This document shows, one piece after another, positions 1 to 5,247 of a DNA stretch of 5,247 bases (position 1 is its first letter; each line of letters opens with the position of its first letter). Under the pieces are notes generated by a model. The model did not search any database, was not told where the DNA came from, and saw only the letters and a program-made list of their open reading frames with translations. The stretch is taken from NCBI GenBank assembly GCA_019408975.1, contig DXVA01000313.1, positions 1 through 5,247 on the forward strand, given 5' to 3'. A program made the translations under genes and the position numbers. The DNA comes from Lentisphaeria bacterium. Lineage in GTDB: Bacteria; Verrucomicrobiota; Lentisphaeria; Victivallales; UBA1829.

Positions 1-277
1 CTCATATAGGGCGGAACCATCCCCGAAAAGTCTATGTGCGGAACCGCTTTCCGATAATTCTCCGGTGTCCATGGAATACGCCTCATCGGAATGCCGCCCC
101 ATGTTTCCATGGGCGAACGGGATGGGGCATGTTCCACATTCTCCGGGATTTTACCGCCGTTAATCTCTACCCCGTTGATTTTTTCCGGTTTTCGGGGCTT
201 CATCGGATTCCAGCCTGGCTTACGGAATATTTGCGGAACTGCAAACGGAGCGAACTTCCTCATATAGGACGGAACCA
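1..277 (-). repeat. Internal repeat in the tape measure C-terminal region, 258-nt spacing
   Basis: Bases 1-19 and 259-277 are direct repeats with 18 of 19 positions identical (ctcatatagg, then g or a, then cggaacca). In the protein they encode the ends of two similar motifs, IDLSPLVPSYMRK (M at residue 726) and IDFSGMVPPYM (M at residue 812), 86 residues apart. The stretch between is Pro-rich and includes WNP and WTP motifs. The second copy runs into the window edge, so more copies may follow. Confidence 0.7.
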
Positions 278-2438
278 GCGGTGACAGGTCAATCCGGGGG
301 GCTGTCCGCTGTTTGACCGGCATGGGAACCGGTTTCACATCAGAGCGTCCCGCAAGCCTGTTGCGGTCCGGTGCGGACGGTCCGCCATCGAGCTGGCTGT
401 CAAGACGTCTGACGTTCCGGCGATCCGCAAAAGTTTTGAATTTTGCGAAGCCTCCGTTCCGGCTGTTTGCGAAGCGAAACCCTCTGCCGCCGGCGTAGAT
501 GCCGCGCAGGGTATAGGCGTAAATCTTCCGGACATCGTTCAGGGCTTCTTCTGTCTGGAGCTGTGTTCGGATGCTTTTCAGTTTCGGGGCTTTCAGCCAC
601 TCGAACCCCTTTGTCGATTCAAAGGTCTTTTTCAAATCCTCAAGAACCTTGTTGAAGTCCTCCAGGGAAACACCGGCTCCTTTGGCAATGATCGCTTTCA
701 TCTTGTTCATGAACTGACCGGCGAGGGCGTTCAGAGCCGCGCCGCCCTTGTCTTTCACGGTCTTCATTCCCTTATCGAACAGGGAGCCGGTCATGTGATA
801 CAGAGGGGCGATCAATTCCCGTTTCAGCACATTCCGCGCCGCTTTCCAAGGATTCAGCTTGACTTCCTCCGCCTGTTTACGAAGTCTTTTTTCTTCCTCA
901 AGATATCCCAGATATTTCTTCTGATAAAGCATAAGCTTGTCATTGGTTCCGGCTTCGTCCATCATGCGCTTCATCTCTTTTTGATTTTCCCGCGCAGCCG
1001 TTATCCTTTTGTCCAGTTCCGCAGGATTCAGCATTTCGCCGAGAATTCTGCCGACTGACCAGCCGCCGACACCGGTCGCAAGGATTGCCGGAAGCGCTTT
1101 CAGCATTGCGATTTTGGAAAAAATGAGATTGAACGCCGGGTTTGCCTTTGCAATCAGGTTTGTAAAAAGACCGGAGACAAGCGGTGTCAAACCTTTGATT
1201 CCCGCTGCTGCAAGGCTGAACAGCGGTTTTACGGCGGTCATGACAAGCCCGGTTGTAGCGACCGCGCTTTTTCCGATGAAACCCATTCCGGCGAATGCTG
1301 TTTGAACGAGTCCGGAAGCAAGAGAGACAAGCGGCTGAATCAAGCCCATCCGCATTCCTGCCACAAACGCGCCGCTGTAAACCAGAATCTTTTTCAATGC
1401 GGCTTTGGATTCCGGGGCGAGCCGTTTCCATGTTTCGATCAGGCGTCCGCTGAAGTTCAACGCCTTGCGTGTCATGCCGCCGATTTTCGCGCCCCATTCC
1501 TTGAACGTGCCAGCCTTGAACATCGATGCCATTTTCTCGTTCATCGTGTAAAGAACATCTTTCAGGCTGTCCGCCATGCCGCCGAACATGTCAATGCTCG
1601 CCATGTGGATGTTGTCCCGGAGTTTCATAAACGATCCGGTTCCGGTTTTGGACATGCGGTCCATGCCGCCTTCAAACCGGCTCAAGTCCTTCATCGCCAG
1701 AGCCCACAAATCTTCAAACGGCATACCGCGCCGGGAGCCCGTCACCATTTTAGCGTAATTCTCGGCGGTCAGCATTCCGGCGCGCATCATGTCGTCTGCC
1801 GTGGTGCCGACGCCGGAACCCGATTTCAGAGAGTTGTAAAGGCGTGCGACCCAGATCGACGCCTGCCACATGTCAACGCCCATCGCGGCGGCGCTGTCGC
1901 CGACCTTCTGGATCATTTCATTCGTGCCGAGCGCTTCGTTCCCGACCGCATAAAGCGTTTTCGCCGCCTGCACGTATTGTGTCAGTGAAAACGGCGACTG
2001 TTTCGCAAGATCGGCAAGTTCCTGCACGCGTTTTTTCGCCGCCGCCGAGTCTTTCATCAGGACAGTGAACTGTTCCTGTATCGCTTCATATTGAAATACA
2101 TTCCGCACGCCGAGCCCGGAGATTGCCAGCGCCGCCACGGACGCGCGTTTGATCGTGCGTTCCATATTGGAGGCAAGTTCACGGAATGGCGCCGCCACGG
2201 ACTGCCGGAATGTGTCCGCCATTTTTTTACCCGCCTTGAAAGCCGATTTCAGTGATTCTAGATTCGGGCGGTAGTGGACACGGATTAGCTGATAACGGGG
2301 TTTTACCGGTGCGCCGACTTTGCCGGACATCCGGTTTACCTCTTTTGAAAATTTCCGGATATCGCGGCGCATTTGCGCAAGACCGCGCCGCATTCCGGAA
2401 GTGTCAAGTTGCGTTTTTCCTTTGAAAGTTGCAGACAT
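1..2438 (-). CDS. Phage tail tape measure protein, C-terminus cut off by the window edge
   Basis: The frame is open without a stop from ATG at 2438 to the left edge, 812 codons, read by hand. In tailed phages this protein fills the tail tube, sets its length and helps DNA entry. Residues 1-100 are basic and helical. Residues ~105-300 resemble the TP901-type tape measure core: a Gly-rich turn (AISGLG), then F-x-x-L repeats, 'LAKQSPFSLTQYVQAA', and 'GDSAAAMGVDM'. Residues ~350-470 are Ala/Gly/Leu-rich with several hydrophobic stretches. Residues ~471-525 are highly charged and likely coiled coil. The last ~110 visible residues are Pro-rich and repetitive. The start is chosen because AAGGAG lies 8 nt upstream; an in-frame ATG at 2444 is only 2 nt from it. 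The gene is richer in G+C than its neighbours. The family call rests on recognised pattern and length; the C-terminal function is unknown. Confidence 0.9.
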   Translation of the reverse strand, partial: MSATFKGKTQLDTSGMRRGLAQMRRDIRKFSKEVNRMSGKVGAPVKPRYQLIRVHYRPNLESLKSAFKAGKKMADTFRQSVAAPFRELASNMERTIKRASVAALAISGLGVRNVFQYEAIQEQFTVLMKDSAAAKKRVQELADLAKQSPFSLTQYVQAAKTLYAVGNEALGTNEMIQKVGDSAAAMGVDMWQASIWVARLYNSLKSGSGVGTTADDMMRAGMLTAENYAKMVTGSRRGMPFEDLWALAMKDLSRFEGGMDRMSKTGTGSFMKLRDNIHMASIDMFGGMADSLKDVLYTMNEKMASMFKAGTFKEWGAKIGGMTRKALNFSGRLIETWKRLAPESKAALKKILVYSGAFVAGMRMGLIQPLVSLASGLVQTAFAGMGFIGKSAVATTGLVMTAVKPLFSLAAAGIKGLTPLVSGLFTNLIAKANPAFNLIFSKIAMLKALPAILATGVGGWSVGRILGEMLNPAELDKRITAARENQKEMKRMMDEAGTNDKLMLYQKKYLGYLEEEKRLRKQAEEVKLNPWKAARNVLKRELIAPLYHMTGSLFDKGMKTVKDKGGAALNALAGQFMNKMKAIIAKGAGVSLEDFNKVLEDLKKTFESTKGFEWLKAPKLKSIRTQLQTEEALNDVRKIYAYTLRGIYAGGRGFRFANSRNGGFAKFKTFADRRNVRRLDSQLDGGPSAPDRNRLAGRSDVKPVPMPVKQRTAPRIDLSPLVPSYMRKFAPFAVPQIFRKPGWNPMKPRKPEKINGVEINGGKIPENVEHAPSRSPMETWGGIPMRRIPWTPENYRKAVPHIDFSGMVPPYM

Positions 2439-2552
2439 AATCATATCTCCTTTTTCAATAGGGGAAAAAAGGTAAGCAACTTTCAGTTAAGAGTTAAGAG
2501 TGATTTTAGAACCTCCGGTTTTAATGGTTTTAGAAAAGAAGCGATTTTTCGG
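2439..2552 (-). other. Intergenic gap between recombinase and tape measure genes
   Basis: This 114-nt gap has no open frame with a usable start. It holds a 7-nt tandem repeat (agttaag, 2.4 copies, 2485-2501), a weak 4-bp inverted repeat AACT/AGTT (2478-2488), a short T-rich run on the minus strand near 2464-2470, and the ribosome binding site of the next gene. No tail assembly chaperone gene fits here. It is the apparent junction between the A+T-rich recombinase/clamp block and the G+C-richer tail gene. Confidence 0.6.
2447..2452 (-). promoter_or_regulatory. Ribosome binding site of the tape measure gene
   Basis: On the minus strand AAGGAG is followed by 8 nt and then ATG at 2438. This spacing decides against the in-frame ATG at 2444, only 2 nt from the site. 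Confidence 0.85.
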
Positions 2553-3461
2553 TCATTCCAGGTGCTCCAGATAATCTTCAATTTGTTGCAGGCAGCGGCG
2601 TTTATCCTCCTCTGTCGCATGTTTCAGATAATGCTCTGTCATTTTGGCGCTGGAGTGTCCGAGCGTAGCCTGTAAAATATACGCCGATACGCCGCTTTTC
2701 CCTGCCAGATATGCAAAGGTATGGCGCAGACTATGAATCCCTTTCAGATTTGCGCTGTAATGTCTTCTGCTGTCCTTTTGGCGGATGTTCTGAATCCCGA
2801 TCCGGCGCAAAAAATAAATAAAATTATGGGTGATTCTGCACGGTTTATCCTGATAGATTTCTGCCAGTGCCGGGAATACATAATCATTCCGGCTGCGGGC
2901 AATCGCGGAACAGAGATAATCGCGGAGTGGTTTCAGTATCGGGACCTGAACCATTTTTTGTGTTTTGTGCATTTTGAGTGATATTTCCCATTTTTCCAGA
3001 TTCACTTCTGATTTTTTCAGCAGGCAGATATCCTTTTTCCGCAATCCTGTATATAACCCGGTCATAAAGATATCACGGAGATATCCTTTTACATGTTTCC
3101 GGATCAATGCAATTTCAGATTCGCTGAAAATTTCATGCGGGATGGATGGACCGCGCGGAATTTTTACGTTTTGAAAAATCCTGATTTCGGATATTTCAAA
3201 AATCCGTTGCAAACACCGGATATGCTCTCCTTGCGTAACTCCGGGGGCTGACAGAAGGAAAGCGATATATTCCCGCTGTATTGAGAGGGTGATATCTTTT
3301 GCCTTTTTGATTTGTTTCCCTCGAAGCCAAAGTATAAATTGCCGGACTCTGTTTTTATATAGTTGCTGCCTTGACTCACTTACCGGAACAGCCTGCATTA
3401 TGAAATTGTCCCATATGACGCCAAACTCAAGAGATTTTGATTTTTTTAATATGTTCGACAT
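2553..3461 (-). CDS. Tyrosine recombinase (phage-type integrase)
   Basis: This 302-residue protein is a full-length tyrosine recombinase, which cuts and rejoins DNA at specific sites through a 3'-phosphotyrosine link. Residues ~13-105 form a helical SAM-like core-binding domain. Residues ~110-300 are the catalytic domain, with every active-site residue visible: R141 in 'TGLYTGLRKKD', a lysine in 'MHKTQK' (K166 or K169), H243 and R246 in 'HSLRH', H269 in 'LGHSS', and the nucleophile Y278 in 'HYLKH'. A charged 24-residue tail follows the tyrosine. ATG at 3461 is the first start after an in-frame stop three codons upstream, but no clear Shine-Dalgarno precedes it; an inverted repeat ends 9 nt upstream instead. 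It lies 42 nt after the clamp-like gene, same strand, and is probably co-transcribed. It may integrate the phage, but Xer-like or inversion roles cannot be excluded. Confidence 0.96.
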   Translation of the reverse strand: MSNILKKSKSLEFGVIWDNFIMQAVPVSESRQQLYKNRVRQFILWLRGKQIKKAKDITLSIQREYIAFLLSAPGVTQGEHIRCLQRIFEISEIRIFQNVKIPRGPSIPHEIFSESEIALIRKHVKGYLRDIFMTGLYTGLRKKDICLLKKSEVNLEKWEISLKMHKTQKMVQVPILKPLRDYLCSAIARSRNDYVFPALAEIYQDKPCRITHNFIYFLRRIGIQNIRQKDSRRHYSANLKGIHSLRHTFAYLAGKSGVSAYILQATLGHSSAKMTEHYLKHATEEDKRRCLQQIEDYLEHLE

Positions 3462-3470
3462 GATTTTTTA

Positions 3471-3497
3471 TGCGGGAATGATCCGTCCCGCACGGAT
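3471..3497 (-). promoter_or_regulatory. Two overlapping, mutually exclusive inverted repeats ahead of the recombinase gene
   Basis: Repeat A is tgcggga (3471-3477) / tcccgca (3486-3492), a perfect 7-bp stem with an 8-nt loop. Repeat B is atccgt (3481-3486) / acggat (3492-3497), a perfect 6-bp stem with a 5-nt loop. They share bases, so only one can form at a time. On the minus strand A is followed by TAAAAAATC and the ATG, so this is not an intrinsic terminator. It could be an RNA switch on recombinase translation, or recombinase/excisionase binding sites in DNA. Function is inferred only. Confidence 0.45.
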
Positions 3498-3503
3498 TCA
3501 TGA

Positions 3504-4985
3504 TTAAGGAAGATTCATCAGGAACGCGCCGATTGCCGCCGCCGCTTTTGCCGTTGTTTTGGCAATGCCGCCATAAAAATTTTTCAACTTGTCAGTTTTC
3601 CTTACTGGTTCCGGCGGATATGTTTTGCCGTCTATTTCCGCGCGCAACCGGATAAAATTCAAATCGTTTTCCCGGCGACAATAGAATTTATATTGTGTTT
3701 GTTTTTCGCCTTTTTGGGTTTCAGTTTCCAGGGGCGCGGAGGCTTCTTCGGTTTTGACGGTTTCAGTTTCCAGGGGCGCGGAGGCTTCTTCGGTTTTAAC
3801 CAGCGCGGCACTTGCTGTTGCTATTGCCGGAACATATTCAGCAGGATACGTTTTATATGCCCGCATCGGCGTTTTACCGTCAATTCGTGCAATATCCGTT
3901 TTAATGGTAATGGTGTAACTTTGATCCGCATACATGGAGCAGGAAACAATAGATTCCGGTATGGTTTCAGCGTTTACGACTTCGTTTTTTGTTACAACCG
4001 GCATTTCTTCGGTTTTGGTTTCCATGGGCGCGGGGGTGGCTTCGGTTTTGACGGTTTCAGTTTCCACGGGTGCGGGCTCCTGCTGTTCCTCCTGGATCAT
4101 ATCCATAAAGCGGCCGGGGGCAAGTTCTGTTTTATGAGTTATGCCGTTTTTATTCATTTTTTGCATTGTCGGAATATATTCCATTTTCAACTTCTCTTGA
4201 CGATACGGCATTGCCACGATTTTAATTTTAGGGTTCTCAAACACTAAAGCATCATCGACGTTTTCACCGAAATAAATAACGGATTCATTTTTCATCCCGG
4301 TATCTCTCAACGCTTCAAAGATTTTCAGCAGATTTTCCGTTTTGAAAACTACCGTTTGTTCTTTTCCTGTCTTTTCGCATTTTAGATTCAACTTTACAGC
4401 GTGTCCATTTGTGGCATCAATCACGCTGCCAAAATTAAGCCCGAAATGATACAGCGCTTTCAGCCAGGGAATTTTATCGATCAAATGAGAACACCCCATA
4501 ACATAGTTAAAATCTTTCTGTATCACGCTCTGATAATTCGGGAAAACAAGGTCCCGTTTTGCATACATCTTTTTACTGATTGTTAAGGTTTCGTTTGATT
4601 TGCAGAAAGTTTCTTTTATTTCCATATCCGCAAAAAATTTTATATTGACCGGTTCATAGCAGCCGCCGGAATTTTCGCCCTTGTGCTTAGAATCGCTTGC
4701 GATTGCCAATATAGCGCCGTCAGTTGCTGCAATCGTATTATCTTCTGTATTCAGATATACGCATTTCAAGAATCTTCGGTGTTCCATCGGCGCGGCTGTA
4801 AACCTTGCGACAATTTCACGGCTTGGAAGTGCATATTTTTTATTTGCCGTTTTTGCCGGTATCATTTGTTCCAGTTCTTCACACGTAAGGGTTATTTTTT
4901 CAAACATGGCAGTAATTTTCCGCTCAATTTTTTTCGCGTTGAAGCGGGCGCGGCGGGCAAATTCTGCAAGTGTCATTTTATCCAT
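3504..4985 (-). CDS. Sliding-clamp-like protein with a repetitive C-terminal tail
   Basis: The protein has 493 residues. Residues ~28-262 resemble a bacterial/phage DNA sliding clamp, the ring that holds the polymerase on DNA. Visible signs are FLKCVYLNTEDNTIAATDG (72-90; compare 'ATDGxRLA' in polymerase III beta), FPNYQSVI (148-155; compare 'FPDYxxVIP'), a second ATDG-like motif DATNGHAVKL (190-199), and IKIVAMPYR (254-262; compare the clamp's terminal 'MPMR'). Two such motifs suggest two clamp domains, against three (about 366 residues) in E. coli beta; phage T4 gp45 also has two. Residues ~300-493 are Pro/Glu/Thr-rich linkers alternating with two small modules (~350-395 and ~430-490), each a strand with IDGKT followed by an Ala-rich segment. 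CAGGAG lies 9 nt before ATG 4985; Met27 lacks such a site. The gene call is firm. The clamp assignment is by motif only and the tail function is unknown. Confidence 0.75.
   Translation of the reverse strand: MDKMTLAEFARRARFNAKKIERKITAMFEKITLTCEELEQMIPAKTANKKYALPSREIVARFTAAPMEHRRFLKCVYLNTEDNTIAATDGAILAIASDSKHKGENSGGCYEPVNIKFFADMEIKETFCKSNETLTISKKMYAKRDLVFPNYQSVIQKDFNYVMGCSHLIDKIPWLKALYHFGLNFGSVIDATNGHAVKLNLKCEKTGKEQTVVFKTENLLKIFEALRDTGMKNESVIYFGENVDDALVFENPKIKIVAMPYRQEKLKMEYIPTMQKMNKNGITHKTELAPGRFMDMIQEEQQEPAPVETETVKTEATPAPMETKTEEMPVVTKNEVVNAETIPESIVSCSMYADQSYTITIKTDIARIDGKTPMRAYKTYPAEYVPAIATASAALVKTEEASAPLETETVKTEEASAPLETETQKGEKQTQYKFYCRRENDLNFIRLRAEIDGKTYPPEPVRKTDKLKNFYGGIAKTTAKAAAAIGAFLMNLP
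3717..3800 (-). repeat. 42-nt tandem repeat, two copies, in the clamp-like gene
   Basis: Copies at 3717-3758 and 3759-3800 match at 41 of 42 positions. The one difference (g/a at 3756/3798) is synonymous (Val). Each copy encodes the 14-residue linker VKTEEASAPLETET (residues 396-409 and 410-423). Near-identity at DNA level points to a recent duplication. The unit is a multiple of three, so the frame is kept. Confidence 0.95.
4011..4075 (-). repeat. Diverged copies of the same 42-nt linker repeat
   Basis: Bases 4011-4052 match the unit at 3717-3758 in 35 of 42 positions. The adjoining 4053-4075 matches its first 23 positions in 21. They encode 'VKTEATPAPMETKT' and part of 'PAPVETET' (residues ~304-325), the linker before the first small module. 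The linker array is therefore split in two by a module of about 70 residues. Confidence 0.85.
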
Positions 4986-4994
4986 TTTTGTAAT

Positions 4995-5000
4995 CTCCTG
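4995..5000 (-). promoter_or_regulatory. Ribosome binding site of the clamp-like gene
   Basis: On the minus strand CAGGAG is followed by 9 nt (ATTACAAAA) and then ATG at 4985. This supports the 493-residue start over the internal Met27. Confidence 0.85.
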
Positions 5001-5016
5001 ATTTTAGATTTGATTT

Positions 5017-5034
5017 TGCCGGGGCAGCCCGGCA
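5017..5034 (-). promoter_or_regulatory. GC-rich hairpin in the leader of the clamp-like gene
   Basis: Tgccggg (5017-5023) and cccggca (5028-5034) form a perfect 7-bp stem around a 4-nt loop. It sits 17 nt upstream of the CAGGAG site, after the stop of the short open frame. On the minus strand it is followed by an A-rich run, so it lacks the T tract of an intrinsic terminator. It may be a processing or stability element, or a weak stop between units; the sequence does not decide. Confidence 0.5.
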
Positions 5035-5046
5035 TATAGTTTGAAG

Positions 5047-5193
5047 TTAGTCTACAAGATAAGTTCTTGTTGTAAGTTTGCTTGATCCATACCGTTTCCA
5101 ATACGTTTCCAGGCGTTTTGTAAACTTAACTTTTTGCAGTTCAATTTCCTTACGTATTTTCTGCTTGTCTGCATTGGATATTTTGGAAATTAT
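5047..5193 (-). pseudogene. Possible remnant or frameshifted small gene, 48 open codons, no start found
   Basis: On the minus strand a frame is open from 5193 to a TAA at 5047-5049, after a TGA at 5194-5196. The translation looks protein-like: a Lys/Glu-rich helix (ADKQKIRKEIELQKVKFTKR) running into LETYWKRYGSSKLTTRTYLVD. It contains no ATG, GTG or TTG; only ATA, ATT or CTG could start it. A second frame (from the window edge, ending in a TAA at about 5148-5150) overlaps its start, so one indel could join the two into the 3' end of an upstream gene. The rest of 4986-5247 shows no other gene. This may be chance; no homologue is recognised. Confidence 0.25.
5054..5070. repeat. Short inverted repeat near the end of the leader open frame
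   Basis: Acaaga (5054-5059) and tcttgt (5065-5070) form a perfect 6-bp inverted repeat with the 5-nt spacer taagt. It lies directly beside the TAA at 5047. No T tract follows on either strand. It could be a small operator or an RNA hairpin; nothing shows which. Confidence 0.3.
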
Positions 5194-5247
5194 TCACAGC
5201 CATCCCATAGGAAAAGAAAAAGTTGAAAGATGATGGTTCTGGATGCA

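Noticed and set aside
940..1497. 185-codon open frame on the minus strand in another phase
   Set aside because: It overlaps the tape measure gene in a shifted frame. Its Arg/Cys/Ser-rich, low-hydrophobicity composition is typical of an out-of-frame reading.
1302..1988. 228-codon open frame on the plus strand
   Set aside because: It lies fully antisense to the tape measure gene, is rich in His/Arg/Ala as expected of a complementary-frame shadow, and shows no recognisable domain.
2464..2488. Intrinsic terminator after the recombinase gene
   Set aside because: A T-rich run is present on the minus strand, but the only stem before it is 4 A/T-rich base pairs, several nucleotides away. That is too weak to call.
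2438..3503. Invertible phase-variation switch driven by the recombinase
   Set aside because: No pair of long inverted repeats flanking a segment was found within the window by eye; a switch with sites outside the window cannot be excluded.
3717..4075. CRISPR array
   Set aside because: The copies are directly tandem or diverged, in frame with a gene, and have no unique spacers of regular size.
3693..4247. 184-codon Phe/Gly-rich open frame on the plus strand
   Set aside because: It is the antisense reading of the repeat-containing tail of the clamp-like gene. The apparent FSFQGRGGFFGF repeats come from the 42-nt repeats.
5035..5070. Sigma-70-type promoter for the clamp-like gene (TATATG near 5035-5040)
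   Set aside because: No TTGACA-like box at 16-18 nt fits; the nearest candidate, TTGTAG, is about 13 nt away.
5230..5247. Divergent gene start (ATGATGGTTCTG) on the plus strand
   Set aside because: Only six codons are visible and the purine-rich stretch upstream is not at a convincing ribosome site distance.

Overview
The window looks like part of a tailed phage or prophage from a bacterium with AGGAG-type ribosome binding sites. The host cannot be named from these bases. All convincing genes lie on the minus strand, so the window reads right to left: an upstream leader with an unresolved short open frame (5247-4986), a 493-codon gene for a sliding-clamp-like protein (4985-3504), a complete tyrosine recombinase (3461-2553), and the first 812 codons of a tail tape measure protein (2438 to the left edge, where it is cut off).

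The recombinase carries the full set of catalytic residues, R..K..HxxR..H..Y, and looks intact. The tape measure protein begins at a strong AAGGAG site and shows the typical layout: a TP901-like N-terminal region, a long hydrophobic middle and a charged helical stretch. It ends in the window in a Pro-rich region containing an 86-residue-spaced repeat. The 493-residue protein is the most unusual item. Its first ~262 residues carry two clamp-type 'ATDG' motifs, one FPNYQSVI motif like the FPDYxxVIP of DNA polymerase III beta, and a MPYR end like the clamp C-terminus. That suggests a two-domain clamp. It is followed by a ~230-residue tail built of Pro/Glu/Thr linkers (42-nt DNA repeats) alternating with two similar small modules.

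The gene order is odd. The position directly upstream of a tape measure gene normally holds tail assembly chaperone genes, but here it holds a recombinase and a replication-type protein. The recombinase and clamp-like genes are also visibly more A+T-rich than the tape measure gene. This fits a replication/integration module joined to a tail module, with the 114-nt gap at 2439-2552 as the junction. GC-rich inverted repeats lie in the leaders of both the clamp-like gene and the recombinase gene. Neither is followed by a T tract on the coding strand, so they are not simple terminators.
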